Source of the DNA: Deltaproteobacteria bacterium
Lineage (GTDB): Bacteria; Desulfobacterota; Binatia; HRBIN30; CADEER01
Assembly (NCBI GenBank): GCA_029262455.1
Contig: JAJCZJ010000098.1
Coordinates: 1 to 34,701 of the forward strand
Direction of reading: 5' to 3'
Length of the DNA stretch: 34,701 nt
The notes beneath the pieces are model-generated. The model saw only the letters and a list, made by a program, of their open reading frames with translations, made no database searches and had not been told where the DNA came from. The translations under genes were made by a program, and so were the position numbers. Shown here piece after piece: positions 1 to 8,443 of the stretch (position 1 is its first letter; every line of letters starts with the position of its first letter).

Positions 1-2
1 GC

Positions 3-101
3 CGTCGCGTCGCCGCCGCGGGACGAGAGCGCTGCCTGCGCTCCGGCTACAGCAATCAGGAGCGGTTTCAGCCTATGCTCGAAACCGTGCTCAGCGGGTA
101 G
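3..101 (+). CDS. C-terminal end of a gene cut by the window start (possible glycosyltransferase)
   Basis: An open frame runs from the window edge to a TAG stop at 99-101 and encodes about 32 residues. The tail pattern (AAGRERCLRSGYSNQERF, then a short helix) resembles the C-terminal helix of family 1/CgeB-like glycosyltransferases, which usually ends with an AGRxRVLxxHTYxxR-type segment. The next gene starts only 4 bases later on the same strand, as expected in an operon. The fragment is too short for a firm assignment. Confidence 0.4.
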   Translation, partial: RRVAAAGRERCLRSGYSNQERFQPMLETVLSG

Positions 102-105
102 TGAG

Positions 106-1560
106 TTGAAGCTGCGATTCGACCAACTCGCACGGGGAGGCCGGCAAGGGCAGGCGATTCTGATCGAGCCCGTGGTCGGCCTCGTTATCGGGTTGCTGGG
201 CTTGCTACTTGTGTACGTTGTGGTTGGTCCGAGCTCGGCGTTTCCCTTCCTGAACTGGGTGGGGCCGGCGCTCGTTCTCATCGGTTGTGTTCTGGTGGCC
301 GCGACCGAAGTCGCTTTTCACCCGTCGAGCATCGCAACGCCCCTGCCTTGGTTTCTCGCGGCCTGCGCAGCCTTTTTCGGGTTCGGCCCACTGCTCTACA
401 CGTTTGGAAACCCCGCGGCTCTCGGCAGAGAAACGACTCCGCCGCCGTTTGGCGCGATCGAGCTTTGGCGTACGAACGTTCTCAACGTGGTCGGGATTGT
501 GACGATTCTCGCGACTTTCGTGGTCGCGTGGTTTTGGATTGGTTCGCCGGCACCAAGCCGAGCGCGAAGGGACGGCGACCGCCTGCTGCGCTGCTGCGTA
601 GCTTTTCTGCTGGTGGGTCTTCCGGTCAAATACCTGCTGACCATCCCCTATGAACTCGGACAGCTGGGCTACACCTTGCCGGGCTCGGTGTTTTGGTTGC
701 GTGAGCTCGACAACGCCGGACTCCTCTTGCTGGGCTACATTGCCGGGCAACGGCGAGGATGGTGGTTGTTGGCGTGTGGCCTGCTGGTTAGTGCCGACGT
801 CCTCGGAACGGCGCTGACCTTCAGCAAGTCGGCCGCGTTCTTCACAGCCATCGCTCCGGTGGCTGGTTGGTATCTGGCGCGTCGACGTTTCGTCGATCTC
901 GTTCTACTCGGTGTTCTCGTGGTAGCGCTCTACACCTTTGCTACACCTCTGACCCTTTGGGCACGCGGTCAGCTGGTTGCGAATCCCGGAACGACCCTTG
1001 CCGAGCGCGTATCTGTTCTCGGGCGCGGGTGGCGCGGCGACAAGTTGCCGGCGGTGGTCTGGGAACAGCAGACCTGGTGGGCTCGGCTGAGCTTTGCCAA
1101 CGAGCAGGCGTTTGTCATGAGACGCTACGACGCAGGCGAAGCCGGCACGAGCTTTGATCGCTCGGTCCTGACTCTCGTTCCGCGAGCCATTTGGCCCGAC
1201 AAGCCGATCCTCACTTCGCTCGGCGTGGATTTTACCGAGACCCTGCGCGGCCATCGGCTCAGCTCGACAGGCATCGGTGTCTTCGGCGAGGCCTATTGGA
1301 ACGGCGGATGGGTCTTTGTGTTACTCGCGGGCGGTTGGATCGGCTTGTTGTTCGCGGTTCTCTCACGATTCGCGCTCGTCGCAATCGAAGCCCGGGACTT
1401 TACCTTTGTCCCGTGCGTCTGGCTTGGGATGCTGCTCGGCTTCAAGATCACCAGTTGGTTTGCGCCCACCTATGTGGGCTTGGTCGTTCTCTATCTCGCC
1501 TATTGCGTTCCTTGGGCTCTGTTCCTACGACCGAGCTCGAAGGTCTACAACACGCGGTAG
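106..1560 (+). CDS. Wzy-like O-antigen/oligosaccharide repeat-unit polymerase
   Basis: This 484-residue protein is strongly hydrophobic along its whole length, with roughly ten to twelve membrane segments. A large polar stretch lies at about residues 285-385. That stretch contains a PRAIWPDKP motif followed by a GEAYWNGGW motif, the combination seen in oligosaccharide repeat-unit polymerases and O-antigen ligase-like proteins. Such enzymes link lipid-carried repeat units on the periplasmic face of the inner membrane. The start is a TTG at 106, four bases after the previous stop; no ATG or GTG in frame would keep the first membrane segment. It faces the minus-strand sugar operon convergently. 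Polymerase versus ligase cannot be decided from sequence alone, and no Wzx flippase is visible in the window. Confidence 0.72.
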   Translation: MKLRFDQLARGGRQGQAILIEPVVGLVIGLLGLLLVYVVVGPSSAFPFLNWVGPALVLIGCVLVAATEVAFHPSSIATPLPWFLAACAAFFGFGPLLYTFGNPAALGRETTPPPFGAIELWRTNVLNVVGIVTILATFVVAWFWIGSPAPSRARRDGDRLLRCCVAFLLVGLPVKYLLTIPYELGQLGYTLPGSVFWLRELDNAGLLLLGYIAGQRRGWWLLACGLLVSADVLGTALTFSKSAAFFTAIAPVAGWYLARRRFVDLVLLGVLVVALYTFATPLTLWARGQLVANPGTTLAERVSVLGRGWRGDKLPAVVWEQQTWWARLSFANEQAFVMRRYDAGEAGTSFDRSVLTLVPRAIWPDKPILTSLGVDFTETLRGHRLSSTGIGVFGEAYWNGGWVFVLLAGGWIGLLFAVLSRFALVAIEARDFTFVPCVWLGMLLGFKITSWFAPTYVGLVVLYLAYCVPWALFLRPSSKVYNTR

Positions 1561-1604
1561 CCGAGACGCGACGCGGTGGTGGCCCGGCGGGTTTAGAGTC
1601 TCGG
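1561..1604. terminator. Inverted repeat between convergent genes, possible terminator
   Basis: CCGAGAC (1561-1567) pairs with GTCTCGG (1598-1604) around a 30-base loop. It lies in the 53-base gap between two convergent genes. There is no clear T-tract, so a bidirectional terminator role is only a suggestion. Confidence 0.25.
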
Positions 1605-1613
1605 CCATCCATC

Positions 1614-2804
1614 TCAGGCTGCAGACGCGAGAATCTGCTTCGCTGCGCGTTCTACTGAGAACTGCTCCGCCAGCAGCTTGCGTCCGTTATCGCCCATCCG
1701 GCGGCGCAATTCGCTGTCCCGAACGAGTCGCAGGGCTGCTTCCCGCAGCTCGCCGTCGCATCCACTGTCGCACACCAGGCCGGCGCCGGATTGCTCGAGC
1801 ACGGTGCGCAGGTCGTTTCCCGGGTTGATGCTTGCCAACACCGGTATTCCGGCATCGAGGTATGCGAGAGTCTTGACCGGGAAGTTCTGGGTCTTGTGTC
1901 GTCGATCCAGGCTCACGAGGCCGACATCGCACGCTTCGATGAAGCGCGGGTAGGCTTCGGGATCGACCGGTGGGAGAAAGCGCACATTGTCCAGGCCGCG
2001 TCGTTCCACCTCACGACGAATGCGCGGAAGCGCTTCGCCATCACCGAGAAAGAAGAAAAGCACATGGGGTTCGTCGCGCAGGCTGTCCGCAAGTTGCACG
2101 AGATCGTCCATCTGCTGCGCGACGCCCATGTTGCCGCCATAGACGAACACAACGTCGTCTCCGAAGCCGAGCCGGTACCGCTCATCGCTGGCGGGCCGAT
2201 CCTGTGGAGAAGGCGGTTTCCAATTGTAGAGAACCTCGAGCGAGAACGACGCAAGCCGGTCGCGACCCATGAAATATTCGAGGTTCCGGTGCGACTGGAC
2301 GCCAACCACGTCGGAGACCTCGTACTGAGCCCGTTCGACTCGTTGCAAGACCCGGTGCGCGACGCCGTGATCGCGTAGGATGCCAGCGTCCACTGCCCAC
2401 TGCGGAAAGATGTCGCGTAGAATCAAGTAGGCGCGGCAACTCCACTGTGCTTTCAGCCTTCGCACCAAGGGCGAAAAGAAGATCGTGGGCGAGTAAAAGA
2501 CCAGGAGGTCGCACGGCAGCTCGGCAAACACCTGCTTCCCCTGCCTAGCTATGCGGTAGGGCAGGTACCATTCCTGGAGGGCACGCCAGATCCGCCCCGT
2601 CCTCTTGATCTTCGGAGAGCGCACCCGAAGTATCGCGCGCTTTCCCTCGACGTCGATTCGATGGCTTTCGGTCAAGGTCGGATCGGGGGCGATCACCAGC
2701 GTTTCGTGGCCCTGCCGCTCGATCTCGACTGCTAGGTCGTGGATCAAGCGCGCCGCCGAGCCAGGCTCGGGTAGATAGCAATCGACGAGCAGCGCCACCC
2801 GCAT
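1614..2804 (-). CDS. wbuB: GT4 glycosyltransferase, WbuB-like (probable L-FucNAc transferase)
   Basis: This 396-residue protein has a GT-B layout. The N-terminal domain opens with a DCYLPEPGSAARLIHDLA loop typical of WbuB/WcaI-type transferases. The C-terminal half contains FVYGGNMGVAQQMDDLV and an acceptor/donor-site region ending in DVGLVSLD and KTLAYLDAGIPVLASI. In Escherichia coli O26-type clusters, wbuB follows fnlC and is assigned as the L-FucNAc transferase. Here it likewise follows an FnlC-type gene with only two bases between stop and start. The substrate assignment is therefore by homology and position. The glycosyltransferase family is clear; the exact sugar is inferred. Confidence 0.8.
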   Translation of the reverse strand: MRVALLVDCYLPEPGSAARLIHDLAVEIERQGHETLVIAPDPTLTESHRIDVEGKRAILRVRSPKIKRTGRIWRALQEWYLPYRIARQGKQVFAELPCDLLVFYSPTIFFSPLVRRLKAQWSCRAYLILRDIFPQWAVDAGILRDHGVAHRVLQRVERAQYEVSDVVGVQSHRNLEYFMGRDRLASFSLEVLYNWKPPSPQDRPASDERYRLGFGDDVVFVYGGNMGVAQQMDDLVQLADSLRDEPHVLFFFLGDGEALPRIRREVERRGLDNVRFLPPVDPEAYPRFIEACDVGLVSLDRRHKTQNFPVKTLAYLDAGIPVLASINPGNDLRTVLEQSGAGLVCDSGCDGELREAALRLVRDSELRRRMGDNGRKLLAEQFSVERAAKQILASAA

Positions 2805-2806
2805 CG

Positions 2807-3955
2807 TCAGCCGTGTCGAAACCAGACCGTACGGTTCACGTACTCGGTATAGCTGTGAATCAGGCGGACGACCTTGCGCGACACGTCGTCGGCTTCGTAG
2901 TCGGGTGCGATCGAAAAGCTACGTTGATCGCTTCGATGCTGAGCCAGCACGAGGGCCACCGAACGCAGGACGCCGTCGCGTCCGAGCCCACTCATTACCA
3001 GCGTACCGACGTCCATCCCTTCCGGCCGTTCGTGGGCCTGGCGAATGGTTACAGCCGGGAAGTCGAGCAGGGAGGATTCTTCGGTGATCGTTCCGCTATC
3101 GCTGACGACGCAGCGAGCGTCGATCTCGAGCCTGACAAAATCGACGATGCCCAGCGCTTTCGTAAAAATGATTCGCTCACCAAGATTGCCAGCTCCATTG
3201 AGGGCGTCGATGCGTTTGCGGGTCCGCGGATGGACCGAGAACACGACTTTGCAGTCGGGGTAGGTCTCAGCGATCGCCTGAATCGAGTCGAGCACGCTCC
3301 GGAGGTGTGCCGGGTCGTCGACGTTCTCCTCGCGGTGCGTGCTGACCAGGAAGAAGCGGCCGGCTTCGAGCTCGAGTCGGTCGAGAATATCCGACTGGCG
3401 GACTTTCGGCATGACGTGGTTCAGCACCTCTCGCATGGGTGATCCGGTCTTGATCACGGTCGCGGGGTCCAGGCCCTCTGCCAGCAGATTCCGCCGCGCC
3501 TGCTCGGTGTACGGCAGGTTGATGTCACTGATGTGGTCGACGATCTTGCGGTTGATCTCTTCCGGAACCCGCTGATCGAAGCAGCGGTTGCCGGCTTCCA
3601 TGTGAAAGATCGGGATGCGGCGTCGCTTCGCGGGGATCGCCGACAAGGCGCTGTTGGTGTCACCGAGGATCAAGACGGCGTCCGGCGCTTGCAGCTCCAG
3701 AATCGCGTCGGTGCGGGCGATCACGTTGCCGATGGTCTCGGCGGCTGTGGAGCCGGCGGCATCGAGGGATTCGTCGGGCGGACGGATCTCGAGGTCACGG
3801 AAAAACACCTGGCTGAGCTCGTCGTCGAAATTCTGTCCAGTGTGCACCAGCACATGCTGGGTGTGGCGATCGAGCTCGCCGATGACGCGACTGAGCTTCA
3901 CGATCTCGGGCCGCGTGCCGACGATCGTGACGACCTTGAGCTGCTGCATGCTCAT
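2807..3955 (-). CDS. fnlC: UDP-sugar 2-epimerase of the FnlC/WecB type (UDP-L-FucNAc synthesis)
   Basis: The 382-residue protein shows the non-hydrolysing 2-epimerase signature: VGTRPEIVKLSRV at the N-terminus, HTGQNFDDELSQVFF, LGDTNSALSA, HMEAGNRCFDQRVPEEINR, THREENVD and SDSGTITEESS. The wording HMEAGNRCFDQRVPEEINR and the ending HSYTEYVNRTVW match the FnlC branch better than WecB. FnlC converts the UDP-2-acetamido-2,6-dideoxy-L-talose intermediate into UDP-L-FucNAc in the cytoplasm. The open frame extends 43 codons upstream, but the ATG at 3955 forms an ATGA overlap with the stop of the preceding gene and gives the family's usual length; ATG 3949 is also possible. FnlA and FnlB are not in the window, so the precursor must be made by genes elsewhere. 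Confidence 0.88.
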   Translation of the reverse strand: MSMQQLKVVTIVGTRPEIVKLSRVIGELDRHTQHVLVHTGQNFDDELSQVFFRDLEIRPPDESLDAAGSTAAETIGNVIARTDAILELQAPDAVLILGDTNSALSAIPAKRRRIPIFHMEAGNRCFDQRVPEEINRKIVDHISDINLPYTEQARRNLLAEGLDPATVIKTGSPMREVLNHVMPKVRQSDILDRLELEAGRFFLVSTHREENVDDPAHLRSVLDSIQAIAETYPDCKVVFSVHPRTRKRIDALNGAGNLGERIIFTKALGIVDFVRLEIDARCVVSDSGTITEESSLLDFPAVTIRQAHERPEGMDVGTLVMSGLGRDGVLRSVALVLAQHRSDQRSFSIAPDYEADDVSRKVVRLIHSYTEYVNRTVWFRHG

Positions 3956-4986
3956 GCTCTTCCGGCTTCCTTCGCGCGAACCGGCTCGAAGCCGCGCAGC
4001 CGCTCGAGCTGCGGCTGCGGCAGGGAGGTCATGTAGGCGTACGTTTCTGCAATCGTCTGCGACAAGTCGCGTTGTGGCCGCCATCCAAGCTCGGCGAGGG
4101 CGCGCGAGGCGTCCGGTAGCTTGTCCCCCACCTCGGCGTAGAGAGGTCCAAAGATCTCGGTCGGATCGACGTAGGCGACCGAGCTCGGGCTGTTGGCGGT
4201 TTGGATGACCCGTTGCGCCAGCTCGAAAATCGTACAGCCATTGCCGGCGTTGCCGAAGTTGTAGACTTCACCGTGCCGGCCCTTCCTCATCACCAGCAGC
4301 AGCCCATCGACGATGTCGCGCACGTGTGTGAAGGCGCGCACAGCCTGGCCGTCGCCAAAGACGGTGAGGTCGATTCCGCAAAGAGCCTGACCGATGAAGC
4401 GCGGCAGCACGAAGCCGCCGACTCCCGATTGACGCGGACCGGCGACATTGAATGGACGCACGATGCGACAGTCGAGTCCTTGGGCCCGGTGGCGGTTGAG
4501 GAGAGCCGTTTCGGCCGCGAGCTTGCCGATCGCGTACTCGAGGCGGGCCGTCGGTCGGGTCGGTAGCGTCAGCGCACCGGTCTCATCGCATAGTCCGACC
4601 GGATTGCCGCAGTACACCTCACTGGTCGAGAGATCGAGCATGGTGGCGCCGCAGCGAGCGGCGAGGTCGGCAACCGCGCAGGTGGACTCGATGATCGATA
4701 CGGCGATCCGACCTGCGTGCCCGATCAGGCTGGCGGGTCCGACGAACGAGGCGAGATGAAACACCTCTTCGAAGGGCTCGTCCGGTGTATCGGCGCAGAA
4801 GCTCGCGACGTCTTGTACGCTATAGGTGAGTGCATCTGGTCTGCCGATCTCGTCGAGCACCGCCTCTAGCGGCAGCGGGCTCGTACTGAGGTCGTCTACG
4901 ACGTGCACGCGACGTTCCTCGGCGAGCAGTGCCTCTACGAGGTGGCTGCCGATGAAGCCGAACCCACCCGTCACCAGAGCGACCAT
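3952..4986 (-). CDS. NAD-dependent nucleotide-sugar epimerase/dehydratase (extended SDR)
   Basis: This 344-residue protein begins with TGGFGFIGSHL, the GxxGxxG dinucleotide-binding motif. It carries VVDDLS after the second strand, an active-site serine region DLSTSEVY, and the catalytic YAIGK. The C-terminal half has RPFNVAGPRQ, FGDGQAVRAFTHVRDIVDG and VYNFGN, as in the GalE/UDP-glucuronate decarboxylase group. It acts on nucleotide sugars in the cytoplasm. It is neither FnlA nor FnlB by its motifs, so which sugar it makes is unknown. It sits 27 bases after the GT4 stop and overlaps fnlC by four bases, so it belongs to the same transcript. Confidence 0.85.
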   Translation of the reverse strand: MVALVTGGFGFIGSHLVEALLAEERRVHVVDDLSTSPLPLEAVLDEIGRPDALTYSVQDVASFCADTPDEPFEEVFHLASFVGPASLIGHAGRIAVSIIESTCAVADLAARCGATMLDLSTSEVYCGNPVGLCDETGALTLPTRPTARLEYAIGKLAAETALLNRHRAQGLDCRIVRPFNVAGPRQSGVGGFVLPRFIGQALCGIDLTVFGDGQAVRAFTHVRDIVDGLLLVMRKGRHGEVYNFGNAGNGCTIFELAQRVIQTANSPSSVAYVDPTEIFGPLYAEVGDKLPDASRALAELGWRPQRDLSQTIAETYAYMTSLPQPQLERLRGFEPVRAKEAGRA

Positions 4987-5013
4987 GTGTGGCTAGTAGC
5001 TCACTCGCTTCGG

Positions 5014-6186
5014 TCAGTCGAGGGAGTCGCCTTCCTCCCTCGTCTCGATGGCGGATCGGTACATTTCGTCGTAGCGCGGTACCAACAGCGTCCAATCTAG
5101 CGTTTTGCGAACCCAGTCGCGCCCCGCGCGTCCCATTCGCGCGAGCTGGTCGTAGTCGGAGAGCATCTCGCCGAGCGTGCTTGCCAATGAAACGACGTCG
5201 AGCCGGGTGCTGCGGCCGATGTGCTGTTGCTCGACGGTGTCGGCGAGGCCGACTTGGTCTGAAACCAGGACCGGCGTGCCGGCCGCAAGCGCCTCTGCGA
5301 CCGCAATCCCGAAGCTTTCTTGCTGGCTCGGCAGGCAGAAGAGATCGGCGTCGCAGAGCGCTTCGATCTTGGCCGTGCCGAAACGCGGCGGCAGCACGTG
5401 GACGCGGTCAGCGACGCCGTGGCTGGCGGCTAGATCCTTCAGGTGCGAAGCGAAGCCGAGTTGTTCAGGGCCGATGATCGCGACATCGACGTCGGCGGGG
5501 ACCGTGGCGTGCTCGAGGCTCGAAACGAGAAGCTCGAGTCCCTTCTGCGGATGAATTCGCGCTAGGCAGACAACCAGGCGCCGCTCGCCTATTTCCAGCT
5601 CGCGTCGAAAACGGCCGCGGATGGGTAGCGATTCGAACCCGCTCCAATCCAGGCCGTTGGGCAGCAGAAGCGCAGGCGAATGCAGCCCGATGCTGCTGGA
5701 CGACTCCCGCTCGAGAGCGCTACTGTAGTGTAGCGCGGCGGCGCCGTCGAGGTCGTGTCGCGCGTGCAACGCCAAGAAGATGCGCTTGCGCAGGCTCTTC
5801 TGGGATAGGGCCCACGCTTGCAGCATCCCGGCCGGGCTGAAGACGTACGGCACCCCACTCCGTCGGGCCAAACCCGCCGCGGTGTGGACGGTGTAGGTCC
5901 AGACACCGTGACAATGGACGACGTCGGCGCTTGCAACGATAGGTTGCGCCGCGGCTCGCAGCGCGGCAGCCAGGCGAAATGGTCCGCGCGCGGGACCGCA
6001 GGGGTGGAATGTGACCGACGGCAACGAGTCGTCGAGGTCGGTCCCGGGCGGATCCGCAGTGAGAACCGACACTTCGTGGCCCTGGCGTGCTTGCGCCGTT
6101 GCCAATCCCGAAACCAGGGCGGGTACTCCGCCCGCCTTCGGATCGATGGTTGTCGAGAAATGAGCGATTCGCACGGGGCAGTCCAC
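5014..6186 (-). CDS. GT4 glycosyltransferase
   Basis: This 390-residue GT-B glycosyltransferase has an N-terminal acceptor domain beginning RIAHFSTTIDPKAGGVPALV. A SPAGMLQAWALSQKSLRKR segment follows, characteristic of polysaccharide transferases that act after the first sugar. The C-terminal domain shows LARIHPQKGLELL and FCLPSQQESFGIAVAEALAAGTPVLVS, the nucleotide-sugar binding E-x7-E motif. It is the first gene of the four-gene minus-strand operon (6186 to 1614). Cytoplasmic, membrane-associated transfer of a hexose onto a lipid-linked glycan is the expected role. Donor and acceptor cannot be read from the sequence. The chosen ATG gives a normal N-terminus; an upstream in-frame extension lacks family similarity. 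Confidence 0.85.
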   Translation of the reverse strand: MDCPVRIAHFSTTIDPKAGGVPALVSGLATAQARQGHEVSVLTADPPGTDLDDSLPSVTFHPCGPARGPFRLAAALRAAAQPIVASADVVHCHGVWTYTVHTAAGLARRSGVPYVFSPAGMLQAWALSQKSLRKRIFLALHARHDLDGAAALHYSSALERESSSSIGLHSPALLLPNGLDWSGFESLPIRGRFRRELEIGERRLVVCLARIHPQKGLELLVSSLEHATVPADVDVAIIGPEQLGFASHLKDLAASHGVADRVHVLPPRFGTAKIEALCDADLFCLPSQQESFGIAVAEALAAGTPVLVSDQVGLADTVEQQHIGRSTRLDVVSLASTLGEMLSDYDQLARMGRAGRDWVRKTLDWTLLVPRYDEMYRSAIETREEGDSLD

Positions 6187-6308
6187 TGGAGCCCACGCTC
6201 CGCCTCGTTCTCATGGCGCAAGCTGGCGCGGGATTCCGATTGTTCGAAAAGGTTGTACAGTGACAGGGCCGATTGGCAAAACCCCTGTGAGGTTTCAGTA
6301 GAGTCTTG
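6187..6308. promoter_or_regulatory. Divergent intergenic region between two GT4 genes
   Basis: These 122 bases separate the minus-strand sugar operon from a plus-strand GT4 gene and must hold promoters for at least one of them. The segment is locally AT-richer around 6238-6260. No convincing -35/-10 pair or operator repeat could be assigned. Confidence 0.3.
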
Positions 6309-7523
6309 ATGGAGAATTCTTCCCGCAATCCCGTGCGCCGACGACGGCTCCTACTTCTGCTTCCCGATGCCCTCGGCGGGCGCGGCGGTATTGCACATTT
6401 CAATCGCACGCTGATGCGCGCCCTTGCCGAACGCGACGACCTCGAACTCGTCGCCCTGGCCTTGCACGCGGCGGATCCGGAGCCAGCTCCCGCGCGAGTC
6501 GAATGGCGGATACCGGCGCCGGGCAGCAAGGTTGGGTTTGCCGTCGCCGCTGCGTTGGCCGCTGTGCGCCAACGTCCCGATTTGATCGTCAGCGGGCTAA
6601 TCGGCTTCGCGCCCCTCGCCGCTCTGCTGGCTCGCGCGAGTGGGGCGCGGCTGTGGACCTGCACCCATGGCATCGAAGCTTGGAGCCGGCCGTCGTTCGC
6701 GGATGCGGCTGCGCTGCGCCGGTCCGACCTGGTGACATGCGTGAGCGATTACACGCGCGAACGCTTGCTCGATTGGTGCGCGATCGATCCCGATCGTGTG
6801 CGTGTCCTCCATAACACGATCGACTTCGAGCGTTTCACGCCGGGCCCGAAATCGGCCTCGTTGGTAGAGCGCTACGATACAGACGGGCGGCGTGTCTTGC
6901 TGTCGGTCGGGCGCTTGCGGAGGGAAGACCGTACCAAGGGCTTCGACCACGTCATCCCGCTGCTGCCGGAGCTGCAGCGGCGCGTCGGTCCCATCCGCTA
7001 CATCGTCGCCGGCTCGGGACCCGACGGCGCTTACCTTACGCGCTTGGCCGAGGAAGCGGGCGTTGCCGAATGCTTGGTGCTGACCGGTTATGTTGCGCCG
7101 GACGAGATGGCGGCGCACTACCGACTCGCGGACGTCTTCGTGATGCCGAGCCGCCAGGAAGGCTTCGGTGTCGTATTCCTAGAGGCTCTGGCGTGCGGTT
7201 GTCCCGTCGTAGCCGGCGACAGCGACGGCAGTCGCGAACCTCTCGCCGGTGGTGCCTGGGGGCATTTAGCGAACGTGCTCGATCGCGACGAGCTGACGAG
7301 CAGTCTGGTTGCCGCACTCGCTGGCGCTTGTGTCCCCACACGAGCAGCTTTGGAAGAGAAGTTCGGCACGGCTGGCTTCACGCAACGAGTGAGCGAGCTC
7401 GTCGGATCGATTTTGGGTTCGAGCGCAAAGCCGCCGGCACGGCGCGCGAGCAAGAAGCATGAGCTGGCGAGCGAAGGGGTTGCGGGCTGCAGCCGCGGTC
7501 CTCGGTCTCCTACTGGGGATTAG
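6309..7523 (+). CDS. GT4 glycosyltransferase
   Basis: This 404-residue protein begins after a short arginine-rich stretch with LLLLLPDALGGRGGIAHFNRTLM, the glycine-rich acceptor-side loop of GT4 enzymes. It continues with VSDYTRERLLDWCAIDPDRV, LLSVGRLRREDRTKGFD and the donor-site motif FVMPSRQEGFGVVFLEALACG. The last 35 residues are basic and low in complexity and lie beyond the usual end of the family. ATG 6309 is chosen over the adjacent TTG 6306. It is transcribed away from the minus-strand operon and is probably monocistronic or coupled to the GT2 gene 148 bases downstream. Sugar specificity is unknown. Confidence 0.85.
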   Translation: MENSSRNPVRRRRLLLLLPDALGGRGGIAHFNRTLMRALAERDDLELVALALHAADPEPAPARVEWRIPAPGSKVGFAVAAALAAVRQRPDLIVSGLIGFAPLAALLARASGARLWTCTHGIEAWSRPSFADAAALRRSDLVTCVSDYTRERLLDWCAIDPDRVRVLHNTIDFERFTPGPKSASLVERYDTDGRRVLLSVGRLRREDRTKGFDHVIPLLPELQRRVGPIRYIVAGSGPDGAYLTRLAEEAGVAECLVLTGYVAPDEMAAHYRLADVFVMPSRQEGFGVVFLEALACGCPVVAGDSDGSREPLAGGAWGHLANVLDRDELTSSLVAALAGACVPTRAALEEKFGTAGFTQRVSELVGSILGSSAKPPARRASKKHELASEGVAGCSRGPRSPTGD

Positions 7524-7580
7524 CAGAAATGGAGGTTTTTAGTCAGGGCAAGGCGCGAAACCGGAGGCGAGGAAGTTTTG

Positions 7581-7598
7581 GCCGACCTGCCGGTCGGC
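7581..7598. repeat. Perfect hairpin in the gap after the GT4 gene
   Basis: GCCGACC and GGTCGGC form a perfect 7-bp stem with a TGCC loop, 58 bases after the GT4 stop. There is no T-run on either side in the right place, so this is not a clear intrinsic terminator. Confidence 0.35.
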
Positions 7599-7671
7599 AT
7601 CCCCTTCACCGGACACCGACACGCGGCATGCTCATCACCTGCGCGCTTCCCATTCACCGGCCCGGGCGGCT

Positions 7672-8376
7672 ATGCTCACGTGCGTGGAAGCACCGCTCGT
7701 AACAGTCATCATCCCAGTCAAGAATCGGGAGCTGTGGCTGCCGCAGACGCTCGATTCGATCGTCACCAATCGGTACCCGAGACTGGAGATTTTGGTCTGC
7801 GACGGAGCCTCGACCGATCGCACCGTAGAGATCGCCGAGACCTACGCCGCCGTTCGCGTCATCCGCGACGAATCGCCGAGCAACGCCGCGGGCTGGAACG
7901 TCGGACTGCGGGAAGCGAAGGGTGAGCTGATCGCCTTCGTCGACAGCGACGACCTTTGGCCTCACTACAAGCTCGCGAGACAAGTCGAGTTGCTGCAACG
8001 CCGGCCGGAGGTCGACTATGCGATCGGTTACGTGCGCCACTTTCTTTCCTGCGGCAGCGATGTACCTCAGGGCTTCAAGTCGGAACTCCTCGACAGGGAC
8101 GTGGTCGGACGCCTCCCCGGGACCCTCCTCGCTCGACGCCGCTGCTTCGAGCGAATCGGCGACTACGATACGTCGATGAAAATCGCCATGGATGTGGACT
8201 GGTTCGCTCGAGCCAAGGACGCGGGTCTGAAAATGGCGGTGATGGACGAAGTCATGCTGTTGAAGAGGGTTCACGGTACGAACCTATCGAACGACGCCCA
8301 GGTCAACTCCGACGAGCTTCTCCACCTACTGAAAGATTCGATGGATCGGATGCGCACCCGGCGCTCCTCCGAGTGA
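7672..8376 (+). CDS. GT2 family glycosyltransferase
   Basis: This 234-residue GT-A glycosyltransferase shows TVIIPVKNRELWLPQTLDSI at the N-terminus, LVCDGASTDRT for nucleotide binding, and the metal-binding DSDD at residues 91-94. A D-W motif (MDVDWFARAKDAG) sits near the acceptor site. It ends with the basic motif KRVHGTNLS, close to the RRxHxxNMG ending of GT2 proteins that often accompany PqqD/HprK clusters. The protein is short, without membrane segments, so it is cytoplasmic. It runs convergently with the DUF268 gene. A GTG at 7684 is an alternative start. Confidence 0.83.
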   Translation: MLTCVEAPLVTVIIPVKNRELWLPQTLDSIVTNRYPRLEILVCDGASTDRTVEIAETYAAVRVIRDESPSNAAGWNVGLREAKGELIAFVDSDDLWPHYKLARQVELLQRRPEVDYAIGYVRHFLSCGSDVPQGFKSELLDRDVVGRLPGTLLARRRCFERIGDYDTSMKIAMDVDWFARAKDAGLKMAVMDEVMLLKRVHGTNLSNDAQVNSDELLHLLKDSMDRMRTRRSSE

Positions 8377-8443
8377 TCCCGCTAGCGGACTCCAGCTGAT
8401 CCGGCCTGACTGCTTGTAATTCTCTATCAACAACGGAACCCGC

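Noticed and set aside
1791-2378. Long plus-strand open frame opposite the WbuB-like gene
   Set aside because: It is a shadow of the glycosyltransferase on the other strand, a common effect of high GC.
7581-7598. Hairpin read as an intrinsic terminator
   Set aside because: No T-run follows the stem on either strand, so it is kept only as a repeat.
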